From Acanthopleuribacter pedis (GTDB lineage: Bacteria; Acidobacteriota; Holophagae; Acanthopleuribacterales; Acanthopleuribacteraceae), in assembly GCF_017377855.1 (NCBI RefSeq), contig NZ_JAFREP010000040.1:1-64000 (forward strand): a DNA stretch of 64,000 bases, given 5' to 3'. The notes under the pieces are model-generated. The model worked only from the letters and a program-made list of their open reading frames with translations, made no database searches and was not told where the DNA came from. Shown piece by piece: positions 21,381 through 30,264 of this stretch (position 1 is the stretch's first letter; each line of letters starts with the position of its first letter). Position numbers and translations under genes: made by a program.

Positions 21381-23246
21381 ATGTTTCCAATCAATTCTTT
21401 TCGCTTCCTACAACGCACCCTGCTGCTGTGTTTCTTGCTTGCCCTCACCACCACCGCGCTCGCGGTCCCACCCCTCACCGTCAACGGCAACCGCGTTCAG
21501 GCGGGCGGCCAAAATGTCAGCCTCGGCGGCGCCAGTTTGTTCTGGAGCAACAACGGCTGGGGCGGTGAACGCTACTACAACGGCGAGGTCGTCTCCTGGC
21601 TGAAACGGGACTGGCACGCCACCATCGTGCGCGCCGCGATGGGTGTCGACGAGGGCGGCGGTTATTTCCAAGATCCCGACGGTAACCGTGAAAAAGTGAT
21701 TCGCGTGGTCGACGCCGCCATCGCCAACGACCTATACGTCATCATCGACTGGCACTCGCACCACGCCCACCGATACCCGGACCAAGCCGTGGCGTTTTTC
21801 CAAGATATGGCGCGCCGTTACGGCAACCATCCCCATGTCATTTACGAGATTTACAACGAACCCCTGGGCGACGCCTCCTGGGATAACCACATCAAACCCT
21901 ACGCGGAACGGGTGATCGGCGCCATTCGGCAAATTGATCCCGACAACCTGATCATCGTCGGCACCCGGTTCTATTCGCAGGAAGTAGAAGAAGCCTCGTG
22001 GAACCCGATCCAAGCCAACAACATCGCCTACACGCTGCACTTCTACGCGGGCACCCACGGCCAATACTTGCGCGACAAAGCATTGGCCGCGATGAACAAC
22101 GGCATCGCCTTGTTTGTGACCGAATGGGGCACGGTGAACGCCAACGGCGACGGCGGCGTGAACGAGGGCGAAACCCGCGCTTGGATTAACTTCATGAAAC
22201 AACACGGCATCAGCCACGCCAACTGGTCCGTCAACGACAAAGCCGAGGGCGCCTCAGCCATGTGGCCGGGCGCGAGTACCTCCGGCGGCTGGGGCGACGG
22301 TGCGCTCACCCCCTCCGGTAAGCTGGTGCGCGATCTGGTTCGCAATTCGGACCCCATTCCCGGTGGTGACGGCGGTGACGGTGGCGACGGTGGCGACGGT
22401 TCGGACGGCGGCGACGGTTCGGACGGCGGCGACGGTTCGGACGGCGGCGACGGTTGCCAAGACAGCGTCCGTTTGCCGGGAAAGATCGAAGCTGAGGACT
22501 ACTGTCAGATGGACGGAATTCAAACCGAAACCACCTCGGACCAAGGTGGCGGCAGAAACGTCGGCTGGATCGACCCCGGCGATTGGATGACCTACAGCCT
22601 CAACGTCCCCAGCGCGGGTCGCTACACCATGAACCTACGCGTCGCGGGCCTGCAAGCCGGCCAGCTCCAGATAGAACAAGGTGGCGGCGGCGCGGTGTAC
22701 GCGGTGGTTTCCATCCCAGCCACGGGCGCCTGGCAAGCCTGGACCAACGTCTCGGTCGACATCGACCTCCCCGCCGGTGAGCAGCGCCTTGGCTTGGTCG
22801 CGTTGACAAGCGGTTTCAACATCAACTGGTTTGATTTTCAGGACGGTGATACCGGCGGCGGCGAAACCATGGTGATGCAAGGCGAAGATTACCTGGTCAT
22901 GAACGGGGTTCAGTTGGAAAACTGCAGCGATCAAGGCGGCGGCCAAAATGTCGGCTGGATTGATCCCGGCGACTGGATGTCCTATCCCGAAATGGACCTA
23001 CCGCGCGCGGGCCGCTACAAGGTCGCCTTCCGCGTAGCGAGCCAAAACGGCGGCGGCGTGCTGCAATTCGAAAAGGCGGGCGGCGACGTGGTTTACCAAC
23101 AACTCAACATCCCACGCACCAACGGCTGGCAGAACTGGGAAACCATCGAAACGGTGGTGGAACTGCCCGCGGGCGTGCAGCGATTCGGCATTTTCGCCCC
23201 GGCGGGCGGCTGGAACCTCAACTGGTTCTCGGTGACCCCGCTGTAA
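21381..23246 (+). CDS. secreted GH5 endoglucanase with two CBM6-like domains
   Basis: A 621-residue protein with a signal peptide ending TTTALA (about residue 28). The GH5 domain (about 30-325) shows VIIDWHSHHAH, acid/base Glu 160 in VIYEIYNEP and nucleophile Glu 248 in ALFVTEWG; the layout is that of GH5 subfamily 2 (Cel5A type). A Gly/Asp/Ser linker (about 328-358) joins it to two CBM6-like modules (about 363-490 and 495-621), each with EAEDY/QGEDY, SDQGGG.NVGWIDPGDWM and a closing NWF. CBM6 binds beta-glucan chains. It lies 80 bases after GH9 with the same GAGGAGAAAACC leader, so it is probably in the same regulon. Confidence 0.93.
   Translation: MFPINSFRFLQRTLLLCFLLALTTTALAVPPLTVNGNRVQAGGQNVSLGGASLFWSNNGWGGERYYNGEVVSWLKRDWHATIVRAAMGVDEGGGYFQDPDGNREKVIRVVDAAIANDLYVIIDWHSHHAHRYPDQAVAFFQDMARRYGNHPHVIYEIYNEPLGDASWDNHIKPYAERVIGAIRQIDPDNLIIVGTRFYSQEVEEASWNPIQANNIAYTLHFYAGTHGQYLRDKALAAMNNGIALFVTEWGTVNANGDGGVNEGETRAWINFMKQHGISHANWSVNDKAEGASAMWPGASTSGGWGDGALTPSGKLVRDLVRNSDPIPGGDGGDGGDGGDGSDGGDGSDGGDGSDGGDGCQDSVRLPGKIEAEDYCQMDGIQTETTSDQGGGRNVGWIDPGDWMTYSLNVPSAGRYTMNLRVAGLQAGQLQIEQGGGGAVYAVVSIPATGAWQAWTNVSVDIDLPAGEQRLGLVALTSGFNINWFDFQDGDTGGGETMVMQGEDYLVMNGVQLENCSDQGGGQNVGWIDPGDWMSYPEMDLPRAGRYKVAFRVASQNGGGVLQFEKAGGDVVYQQLNIPRTNGWQNWETIETVVELPAGVQRFGIFAPAGGWNLNWFSVTPL
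22362..22455 (+). repeat. in-frame linker repeat in the GH5 gene
   Basis: Short in-frame repeats encode GGDGGD units and then three GSDGGD units (18-bp period). It is a flexible acidic linker between catalytic and binding domains, and a likely site of length variation between strains. Confidence 0.85.
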
Positions 23247-23313
23247 CACGAGCTTCTCTGAACCGGGCCACAACCCTGGAACCCTCCTGAATCCATCTGA
23301 GATTCACCACTTC

Positions 23314-23346
23314 AACCGCATGTCCCCCCGACATGCGGTTTTTTTT
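23314..23346 (+). terminator. strong intrinsic terminator after the cellulase genes
   Basis: AACCGCATGTC (23314-23324) and GACATGCGGTT (23330-23340) form a perfect 11-bp stem with a C5 loop, followed by eight T. It ends the GH9-GH5 transcription unit. Confidence 0.93.
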
Positions 23347-23609
23347 CGGTCTGGTTCGCGGTAGCCTAAGCCGCGAAAGCAACGGATTTCATTTCCTTTT
23401 GTAACAAAAGGTTGCGGGTTTGTAACAGCAGGTATCACCACGGTTTCTCCACACTCTCTCCTTAATTGAGACCTATTTTTCAGGACATCGAGGCGACAAA
23501 AAGACGACGCCCGACATAATAGTGCCGGTTCTCCCAGCCATGGGCCGGCCCCCGACCGTCCACGAATAGAAGGTGTTGGTCCCGTTCCCAATGCCTAAAG
23601 GAGACCTGT

Positions 23610-25025
23610 ATGTCCCGATTGATCATCCCCGCCGGCCTTGCTTTGTTGGCCCTGCTCTCATTCGGCCAATCCGTTGTTGCCGGTGTCGCCGGCGATTGCG
23701 ATTTTGTCTTTCCTTGGATCACCCACAACGACCGCTTCAGCGCCGACTTGGTGTTTAACAACCTTGGCGCCGAGGCAACCTCGGTCCAACTGATCGCCGT
23801 TCGCGCCGACGGCAACAGCGAACAGGCCGAAATTTTTATCGAAAGCCTGGAACAACAGGTCTACGCCGCCGACGCGCTCTTTCCCAGCCTCGGCAGCGGC
23901 AGCGGCTACAGCGTTTACGCGACCACCGCGCGGACCAGCGACCACATCGAGGCAGCTTTCGTGGTAACCGGTCGCGACAGTTGCTCGCAAAGTTCGCCGG
24001 CTCAGGCCAACGTGGTCAAACCTTCCGCAGCCGCCAACCTACTGCTCTTTAAATACATGCCCCAGCTGAACGGCGGCACCGCCGCGCCGGTGATCGTCAA
24101 TACCGGCGATCAGACTGCCACCGTCACCGTACACGGCTACCAATACAACGGCAAAGTCGGCACCAACAACATCCTCATCGGCGCCAATCAACCCTACGCG
24201 GCCACCATCCAAAGTCTGTTCCCCGGCACCCGTGAGGATCTGTACTTGGTCGTCCAAAGCGACCAACCCGTGGTCGGCCTGAGCTTCGCCTTTAACGAAC
24301 TGGGCGAACCCGCCATGGCCGACGCCGTCCCGCTCACCGTGCTGCCAGACGGTGGCAATGACGACGGTGACAACAACGGCTTGACCGGCTGGGATGCCAT
24401 TCTCGCCAAGTTCACCGATAACGTGCAGGCCTTTGTGGACGGCAACACCGTCGTGATTCGCACCGACGGTGTGCCCAACCACGGCAGCCCCTACTTCGGC
24501 GCCGGCGACAGCCGTTACCTTCAACCCCATAGCGGTATGCACGTGAACCCCAACCGTATCGGCGAGCAAAATTTGGAATTCGAAGTCCCCACCAACCCGG
24601 CCGTGGCCGCCACCGGCAGCGAAACCCGACTGGGCCCGATCGGGGTCGCGCTTAACGGGGTCCCTTTCTTTAACCAGTACGCGGGCCGGACCGCCGCCGG
24701 TTGGGAAGCCCTGGATAACGAAATCCTCAGCTTCGACATCTACAACGGGCACCCCGCCGGGAACGACATGTACCACTACCACTTCGAACCCGTGTTCCTC
24801 ACCGAGGGCGACAAAGCCGCCTTAATCGGCGTCATGATGGACGGGTTCCCGGTTTACGGACCTCAAGATCCAGACGGTTCTTTACCCAACAATTTGGACG
24901 AATGCAACGGCCACACCCACGCTACCGCCGAATTCCCCGAGGGGATTTACCACTACCACGCCACCACCGAGTTTCCCTACCTCAACGGCTGTTTCCGCGG
25001 TGAGTCCGGCACCGTGAGCCAATAA
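23610..25025 (+). CDS. secreted YHYH domain protein
   Basis: A 471-residue protein with a signal peptide ending VVAG (about residue 25). The N-terminal half (about 30-245: FPWITHNDRFSADLVFNNLG) is an Ig-like/beta-sandwich module that recurs in secreted proteins of this group. After an Asp/Gly-rich linker, the C-terminal half (about 255-471) is a YHYH domain with the signature YHYHFEPVF, GVMMDGFPVYGP, THATAEFPEGIYHYH. The His-rich motifs suggest metal binding; the biochemical function of YHYH proteins is unknown. It is followed closely by a YwqK-like gene and a SCO gene, which points to copper or redox biology in the periplasm (inference). Confidence 0.88.
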   Translation: MSRLIIPAGLALLALLSFGQSVVAGVAGDCDFVFPWITHNDRFSADLVFNNLGAEATSVQLIAVRADGNSEQAEIFIESLEQQVYAADALFPSLGSGSGYSVYATTARTSDHIEAAFVVTGRDSCSQSSPAQANVVKPSAAANLLLFKYMPQLNGGTAAPVIVNTGDQTATVTVHGYQYNGKVGTNNILIGANQPYAATIQSLFPGTREDLYLVVQSDQPVVGLSFAFNELGEPAMADAVPLTVLPDGGNDDGDNNGLTGWDAILAKFTDNVQAFVDGNTVVIRTDGVPNHGSPYFGAGDSRYLQPHSGMHVNPNRIGEQNLEFEVPTNPAVAATGSETRLGPIGVALNGVPFFNQYAGRTAAGWEALDNEILSFDIYNGHPAGNDMYHYHFEPVFLTEGDKAALIGVMMDGFPVYGPQDPDGSLPNNLDECNGHTHATAEFPEGIYHYHATTEFPYLNGCFRGESGTVSQ

Positions 25026-25037
25026 AGGGAGAAAGCC

Positions 25038-25604
25038 ATGCCGACCCTGCTGCTGATTCTCCTGAGCCTCACGCCAACCCCCACCACCGCATCGCCTTTG
25101 ATCCTCACCGAAAGCGACGCGCGTTTGATCCCAAACGGTCGCCGCCTGATGTTCCTGGACCAACCCTTTAGCGGGGTGGTCTGGCGGGCGGCGACCGAGG
25201 GCAACGGCCGGCTGGTTTCCTATCACAACGGCTTGCGCGAGGGTTTGGCCCTGAGCTGGCGCGGTGACGGCGGCATCGCCACCGTACGCCGCTTTGCCGC
25301 CGACCGTAAGGTGGGCACCCACCTCGGCTGGTGGCCCGACCGTCGCCCGCGCTTTGTCTACCACTTCGAAAACGGCCTCACGCACGGCCCGCAACACACC
25401 TACTACGCCGACGGCAGACCCGCCACCGCCTACCATTTCATCCAAGGCCGGGAAACCGGTGCCCAAAAAGCCTGGACCCGAAAGGGCGAGTTGGTTGCCA
25501 ACTACGTCGTGCGCAACGGCCGCCGCTATGGCCTGATCGGCGCCAAACCCTGCTACACCACCACCGCCGTCACACAAAACATCGAAGAAGGAAGGACACC
25601 ATGA
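25038..25604 (+). CDS. MORN/YwqK-like repeat protein, probably exported
   Basis: A 188-residue protein with a short hydrophobic N-terminus (LLLILLSLTPTPTTASP) and repeats of the YwqK/MORN type: GRLVSYHNGLREGLALSWRGDG, FVYHFENGLTHGPQHTYYADG, GAQKAWTRKGELVANYVVRNG. Such repeats are beta-hairpins used for binding; the antitoxin label often attached to the family is not a proven function. It begins 12 bases after the YHYH gene and overlaps the SCO gene start by four bases (ATGA), so the three genes are one operon. Confidence 0.75.
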   Translation: MPTLLLILLSLTPTPTTASPLILTESDARLIPNGRRLMFLDQPFSGVVWRAATEGNGRLVSYHNGLREGLALSWRGDGGIATVRRFAADRKVGTHLGWWPDRRPRFVYHFENGLTHGPQHTYYADGRPATAYHFIQGRETGAQKAWTRKGELVANYVVRNGRRYGLIGAKPCYTTTAVTQNIEEGRTP

Positions 25605-26275
25605 CCCTCGCCCGCCCCCTCACCCTGCTCCTGCTCGTTGCGACCACCCTGTCCACCTTTGCCGTCGAGCCGGTAACCCCCCTGGTGCTCCCATTCTTCG
25701 ACAGCGCGGATCTTTCGCCCCGTTGGGCGGACGACAGCGGCGAAGGTCCCGCGCCCGGAAGCCACCGCATCGGCGATTTCCAATTCACCAACCAGCAGAA
25801 CCAAACCGTGACCCGCGCCGATCTGCTCGGCAGCATCCACGTCGCCGACTTTTTCTTCACGAGCTGCCCCGGAATTTGCGCCACGCTCACCCGCAACCTC
25901 AAACGGGTTCAAGACGCCACCGAAGGCCGTGACGTCGCGCTGATTTCCTACTCGGTCACGCCGCGGATGGACACACCCGAGGTACTGGCCGCCTATGCTC
26001 TGCGGTTCGGTGTCGACAACAAGCGTTGGCACCTGACCACCGGCGACAAAGAAGCCACCTACGCCCTAGCGCGCGAATCTTATTTCGCCGACGGCCTCAA
26101 GAACCAAGGCAAAGGCAGCGAAACATTTCTGCACACGGAGAACCTTTTCCTGGTCGACGCCCAAGGCCGCATTCGCGGCGTCTACAACGGCACCCGCGCA
26201 ACCGACGTCACCCGCCTGATCGAGGACATCGCACACCTTCGGGCTGAGATGCAAGACACGGCCACCCCACGCTGA
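25601..26275 (+). CDS. SCO1/SenC family copper-binding thioredoxin-like protein
   Basis: A 224-residue protein with a signal peptide (residues 1-21). The copper motif is TSCPGICATL (CxxxC, about residues 90-94) and the third ligand His lies in FLHTENLFLVD (about 177). Family members deliver copper to oxidase subunit II or act as thiol reductases. This copy lies away from the oxidase operon, which has its own SCO gene at 42021-42827, and is coupled to YHYH and YwqK-like genes. A separate copper-dependent target, perhaps the YHYH protein, is inference. The start at 25601 is preferred over the longer upstream frame. Confidence 0.88.
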   Translation: MTLARPLTLLLLVATTLSTFAVEPVTPLVLPFFDSADLSPRWADDSGEGPAPGSHRIGDFQFTNQQNQTVTRADLLGSIHVADFFFTSCPGICATLTRNLKRVQDATEGRDVALISYSVTPRMDTPEVLAAYALRFGVDNKRWHLTTGDKEATYALARESYFADGLKNQGKGSETFLHTENLFLVDAQGRIRGVYNGTRATDVTRLIEDIAHLRAEMQDTATPR

Positions 26276-26618
26276 ATCGCCACACATGAGAACGCGTGAT
26301 CAACACCGGGGCAAAACACCTTTCACATTTACCCAAAGCAAAAATTAACGAAAAAATGCCTTTAAAAAAGCGCGGTTCAAACCCATAAAAAGACCCAACA
26401 AGCTCATTTTAGTGGATCTAGCGTTTTTCCTCGATTCGATTTGTGTTATCATTCTGAAACTGGTCTCCCGCTTACCATCGTCTTTAGAGGAAGATAGCGC
26501 GAATGAGGGGTTTTCATCCTTCATTTCGGCGGTATTTCTGCGAGCGCATGGCAATCGGGAATGGCGACAAGCTACCAAGTGACGAGGTCTAAAAAGACCT
26601 TCTCTGGAGGTTATCCAA
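26276..26618. other. intergenic region upstream of the HU gene
   Basis: No gene was recognised. Just before the HU ribosome site a 6-bp hairpin AGGTCT-AAAA-AGACCT (26585-26600) sits next to CTCTGGAGG, so it could modulate access to the HU start. The rest presumably holds the HU promoter. Confidence 0.5.
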
Positions 26619-26888
26619 ATGATCAAGATCGACATTGCTGAGAAAATTACCGAACGTGTGGACATTCCGCGAGTGGTCGCCTTAAAAGCAGTTGATGTCA
26701 TTTTGGACGAGATGAAAGACTCCCTCGTTCGCGGTGAGCGAATTGAAATCCGTGGGTTTGGTGTCTTCCAAAAGAAACTCCGCAAGAAAAGCGTGGGCCG
26801 TGATATCCAACGCGCGAAAACCATCGAGATCCCCGAAACATACACCGTCAAGTTCAAACCCGGCATTGAAATGCGTGTCCTCGACTAA
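26619..26888 (+). CDS. HU/IHF family DNA-binding protein
   Basis: An 89-residue histone-like protein of normal length. The N-terminal helices (MIKIDIAEKITERVDIPR) and the beta-arm region (EIRGFGVFQKKLRKKSVGRD, then IPETYTVKFKPG) are typical; PETYTVKFKPG is the conserved end of the DNA-binding arm. It bends and compacts DNA in the nucleoid. Whether it is HU or an IHF subunit cannot be decided from one copy. A good ribosome site (GGAGG) lies upstream and an intrinsic terminator lies 25 bases downstream, so it is monocistronic. Confidence 0.93.
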   Translation: MIKIDIAEKITERVDIPRVVALKAVDVILDEMKDSLVRGERIEIRGFGVFQKKLRKKSVGRDIQRAKTIEIPETYTVKFKPGIEMRVLD

Positions 26889-26913
26889 GACACCCCAACC
26901 AAAAACACCGCAC

Positions 26914-26961
26914 AACCCCAAGCAACCATTCAAAAGCATGGTTGTTTGGGGTTGTTTCGTT
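26914..26961 (+). terminator. intrinsic terminator of the HU gene
   Basis: AACCCCAAGCAACCAT (26914-26929) pairs with ATGGTTGTTTGGGGTT (26938-26953) with one G-T wobble, followed by GTTTCGTTT. The 16-bp stem is unusually long. Confidence 0.85.
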
Positions 26962-27002
26962 TAAATCTGAGATGTCGGTCAAAAACGGCTCATTCGCGCC
27001 GT

Positions 27003-27749
27003 TCAGCCACGCGTCATGGCATACATTAATATATGGGCCGCACCAGCGACATTCAGGCTCTCAACCCGGGGCTGAATGGGAATGGCCACCAAATCGGTGA
27101 GCCGCGCGCGCAGATGCTCGCGCAAACCATGCCCCTCGTTACCCATCGCCAAAACCAAATCGCGCGGCCAGGTGAGATCGTGAAGATCCCGTCCCGCGCC
27201 GTCCGCGCCGAAAATCGGCAGCGGGTTTTCGGTCAGCCAGGCCGCCAAGCTGTCCTCGGAGAGTGCGTAATGCTTGATGTGAAACACCGTTCCGGCCGAG
27301 GCGCGAATGCAGGCGTGATGGAACGGGGAGCAGCCGGGCAAGGCGTAGACCACCCCATCGAAATCAAAGGCGGCGGCGGCGCGAATCAAGGCGCCCGTGT
27401 TGCCGGGTTCTTGTACCGCGTCCAGCAGGAGCAGGCGGCCCGTGGTCGGCGGTTTTTGTTGTAGTAAATCGTTTTTGTCAAACACGGCAAGCGGTGGTTT
27501 GCCGGATCGGGTCGGCGACAACGGGCCGTACATATCGGCCGAAACCTGATAGGTAGGGCAAGAAAAATCGCCGCCGACCGCGGGCGTGCGCCAAACAGCA
27601 CGGGGCCGGAGCCCGGCCGCGACCGCCTCGCGGATCAGCTTCTCGCCTTCTACCAGCAGCACCGGTGCCGCTGCACCGGCGCGTTGCCATGCTTTGAGTT
27701 CTTTGTAGCGGGGGTTCGCACGACTGCGAATCGCCAAAACGTCGGTCAC
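27003..27749 (-). CDS. SpoU/TrmH family RNA 2'-O-methyltransferase
   Basis: A 248-residue SPOUT enzyme. The N-terminal substrate-binding part (SRANPRYKELKAW, LLVEGEKLIREA) matches the RlmB/TsnR/YsgA type. The knotted catalytic domain has motif 1 LLLDAVQEPGNTGALIRAAAAF, motif 2 LVLAMGNEGHGL and motif 3 IPIQPRVESLNVAGAAHILMY. It methylates a ribose 2'-OH in rRNA or tRNA; the position is unknown. The start is set at GTG 27749 with GAGGGTGA upstream; a TTG at 27791 would add 14 residues. A second SpoU enzyme is encoded at 50424-51167. Confidence 0.88.
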   Translation of the reverse strand: MTDVLAIRSRANPRYKELKAWQRAGAAAPVLLVEGEKLIREAVAAGLRPRAVWRTPAVGGDFSCPTYQVSADMYGPLSPTRSGKPPLAVFDKNDLLQQKPPTTGRLLLLDAVQEPGNTGALIRAAAAFDFDGVVYALPGCSPFHHACIRASAGTVFHIKHYALSEDSLAAWLTENPLPIFGADGAGRDLHDLTWPRDLVLAMGNEGHGLREHLRARLTDLVAIPIQPRVESLNVAGAAHILMYAMTRG

Positions 27750-27795
27750 CCGATCACCCTCTTTGTTGGATCGCCCGAACGACGCCCCCAAACCT

Positions 27796-28107
27796 TTAAG
27801 CTTCGGCTTCTTCGTCCTTCTGATCGTCGTACCAGTGCTGAAGCTGACTCACAATCATGCGCGCTTGTTTTTCAGAGCTGATGTTGAATTTGCTTTTGCT
27901 CATGTAACGGCCGCGCGACTTCTGGTAGCGCTGAACACGAACCTTGGGGGGACTCCAGGAACCATCGCTTTTCTTTTCGCGGTAGAGAAACATGATCGTT
28001 GACCAGGCGCCCTTGGAAAGAATGTACTTGTCCAACTCTTCCACAATCACTTCACCATCCTGTTCCCAGGCACAGGTCAAGTCGTCAATTGTTTGTTCAC
28101 CATCCAT
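27796..28107 (-). CDS. small conserved protein, possibly PC4-like
   Basis: A 103-residue protein, acidic at both ends and basic in the middle. It has a predicted strand-rich core (AWSTIMFLYREKKSDGSW, PPKVRVQRYQKSRGRYM) and a C-terminal helix (SSEKQARMIVSQLQHWY). Strand-then-helix order and the KxxFNIS segment recall the single-stranded-DNA-binding PC4 fold, but this is only a resemblance. The start is the ATG at 28107 with GAGGA eight bases upstream; the frame continues to 28512 but that part looks non-coding. It ends 47 bases before the methyltransferase start, so it may be co-transcribed with it. Confidence 0.65.
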   Translation of the reverse strand: MDGEQTIDDLTCAWEQDGEVIVEELDKYILSKGAWSTIMFLYREKKSDGSWSPPKVRVQRYQKSRGRYMSKSKFNISSEKQARMIVSQLQHWYDDQKDEEAEA

Positions 28108-28554
28108 GGGTCCGTCCTCACTTTTTGAATAAAATCTCGCACGCGGTTTTTTCCGCGAGCTGTACGCCGTCCACAACAGCGGAATCAACGCGGCCGTCCT
28201 GAACAGCCGCAAACAAAACCAGAGCATAAACGATTTTTTTTTCGCTGAAAACCCCCATGTAGGAAGTGAGGAGCCTTGAATCGCGACCTTTGGGGTCCCT
28301 TTTGGGTATGGCTTGGTATTCCTATTGCCCAGGAATGCGAGACCAGAAGGATACGAATAAATCGCCGCATCCTTTACCGATGATCCCGACCTGGAAAAGT
28401 AGGTCCTTCCGCGATGACGGGCCTGGATAGGGGCATAAAACCGCTTCCAAAACAAGTACGACGAGGCAGGGTGTAAAAATCGTCCCATTCTCAGGAATGA
28501 GGCCGCGAACAAGCCGGGCCCAAGTCAACGCATAAAAAACCCGGCATCCCTAAA
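28108..28554. other. intergenic region, about 450 bases
   Basis: It lies between rlmN and the PC4-like gene, both on the minus strand. It contains an open frame continuous with the PC4-like gene but without a start signal or family features. It should hold the promoter of the PC4-like gene. It was checked for SRP RNA, tmRNA and RNase P RNA hallmarks; none was found. Confidence 0.5.
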
Positions 28555-29640
28555 CTATCCAACCCGGAGATTGGGCCCCCGCTTGGCGATAGGGGTGGCC
28601 AACTGGCCGCAGGCGGCACCGATGTCACGCCCTTTGGACCAACGCACGGTGTTAAGGATCTTAGAACGGTTGAGAATTTCTTGGAATCGCTCAATCACCG
28701 GCAGTGCCGGTTGTTTGTATTCGAGTTCCGGCGTTTCGTTAAACGGGATCAGGTTGATTTTACAGCGGAGGTTGGCCACCAGTCGCACCAACCGTTTGGC
28801 GTCGGCCGGGCTGTCGTTCAACCCTTCGATCAAAACATATTCCAAGGTGATACGCTCGCGCGGTGGAATCGGCAGTCGGCGGCAGGCCGCAAGCAAGGCC
28901 TCAATGTTCCATTTGAGGTTCACCGGCATCAGGTGGTTGCGCTGCTCATCGGTGGTGGCGTTGAGCGACACGGCAATGCGCGGCAAACGCGGGTACTCAC
29001 CCAACTTGAGCAGGTTGCGCACGTGGCCGCTGGTACTGACGGTAATCCGGCGCGGCGACAGGTTGAGGCCTAACGCGTCGACGAAGTGATCGAGCGATTT
29101 GGTAAGGTTGTTGAGGTTCAACAGGGGTTCGCCCATGCCCATCATGACAATATTAAAAGGATCATTGAGCTCCATTTCACGCGCGATCACGAAGGCTTGG
29201 CCGACGATTTCGGCGGGGGTCAGGTTGCGGATGAACCCCATTTGCGCCGTCATGCAAAAGCTACAGGCCTGCGCACAGCCCACTTGGCTGGACAGGCACA
29301 TGGTTACCCCTTTGGTCATGGGCATGTAGACCGCTTCCACATCACCACCCGCTTCAAGGTGGAACACGAATTTAATCGAGCCGTCGCGGGACAGGTGTCG
29401 CTCGTAATTCAGCGGCGGACGCACCTCACAAGCATCTTGCAACTTTTCGCGCAAAGACTTGGAAAGGTTGGTCATCTGCTCAATCTCGAGCACGCGTTTC
29501 ACGTAGATCCAGTGGCGGATTTGCTTTTCGCGAAAGGCCGGTTCGCCCAGGTCGGTTAACAGCTTCTTGATTTCGGCGGCACTTGCCCCGAATAGGTTAA
29601 ACTTACTCTTCGTCTTCAATGTCGAGTTCGAAGCTTTCAT
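28555..29640 (-). CDS. rlmN: dual-specificity 23S rRNA/tRNA adenine C2-methyltransferase RlmN
   Basis: A 361-residue radical SAM enzyme that methylates C2 of A2503 in 23S rRNA and A37 in some tRNAs, via a methyl-Cys intermediate. The radical SAM motif is CAQACSFC (Cys about 127, 131, 134), preceded by SQVG. GMGEPLLN is the SAM-binding loop, ITVSTSGHVRN and IAVSLNATTDEQRN are family blocks, and the methyl-accepting Cys near the C-terminus lies in GAACGQL. The start at 29640 is chosen (ATG); TTG at 29661 is an alternative. It overlaps the preceding small gene by 38 bases. Confidence 0.95.
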   Translation of the reverse strand: MKASNSTLKTKSKFNLFGASAAEIKKLLTDLGEPAFREKQIRHWIYVKRVLEIEQMTNLSKSLREKLQDACEVRPPLNYERHLSRDGSIKFVFHLEAGGDVEAVYMPMTKGVTMCLSSQVGCAQACSFCMTAQMGFIRNLTPAEIVGQAFVIAREMELNDPFNIVMMGMGEPLLNLNNLTKSLDHFVDALGLNLSPRRITVSTSGHVRNLLKLGEYPRLPRIAVSLNATTDEQRNHLMPVNLKWNIEALLAACRRLPIPPRERITLEYVLIEGLNDSPADAKRLVRLVANLRCKINLIPFNETPELEYKQPALPVIERFQEILNRSKILNTVRWSKGRDIGAACGQLATPIAKRGPNLRVG

Positions 29641-29944
29641 GATCGTCGCCGGAATCCTCAATTTTAATCTTCAATGCAGCCAAGAACTCTTTGTCGTAAT
29701 GATTGAAATTCTGGTCGGCCGCTTCGTAACGTTCTTCCGGCTTGCCGAGATACAACACGCCTTCCCCGTCTTCTTCATCGCGTTTATCCAGGGCGATGTT
29801 GGCTTCCATAATCAAGTAGATATCATAGCCGTTGCCTTTGATTTGGTCCGTTACGTTTTTAATGGTTTGGTCTTTGGTTAACGCATGGTGAAGGGCCACT
29901 CCCAGCTCTTTGAGCAAGGATTTCATTTGATCGTCAAGTTCCAT
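29603..29944 (-). CDS. conserved acidic protein of unknown function
   Basis: A 113-residue soluble protein with no signal peptide. It has a helical N-terminus (MELDDQMKSLLKELGVALHHAL), a central strand region (GNGYDIYLIMEANIALDKR) and a very acidic tail (DIEDEE). The family was not recognised. The start is the ATG with AAGGAG upstream. Its 3' end overlaps the rlmN start by 38 bases, so it is tied to rlmN translation. Confidence 0.7.
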   Translation of the reverse strand: MELDDQMKSLLKELGVALHHALTKDQTIKNVTDQIKGNGYDIYLIMEANIALDKRDEEDGEGVLYLGKPEERYEAADQNFNHYDKEFLAALKIKIEDSGDDHESFELDIEDEE

Positions 29945-30264
29945 GCGCTTCTCCTTACGGTGCCTTTCCATCAGAAAGGGCTTGGGTGGGCCAAATGGGG
30001 TTTGGCGTTAACAGAAAATTCGGCGGACAAACAAACGCGGCAGCCCTGGCCGAAACACCTCAAGGTTAAACCATTTGGGGCGGCACGTCCATGGTTATTC
30101 AGGAACCTGACCGGCGCAAGCCGAGGAAAAACCCCCGTGGAAACGCGGACCAAGCACACCATCCAAGATCATATTTTTCAATAACTTAGTAAAAAATCGC
30201 CAAGTTTACCGCACCTCTCCCAAACATCACCTAAACACCTTAAAAGGGTCAAACGGTCGTCTGG
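29945..30264. other. intergenic region, about 320 bases
   Basis: It lies upstream of the small acidic protein gene and downstream of dut, both on the minus strand. It should hold the promoter of the small gene/rlmN unit. Nothing else was recognised. Confidence 0.5.

Noticed and set aside
28108-28554. Structured RNA (SRP, tmRNA, RNase P) in the gap before the PC4-like gene
   Set aside because: The hallmark sequences of these RNAs were looked for on both strands and not found.
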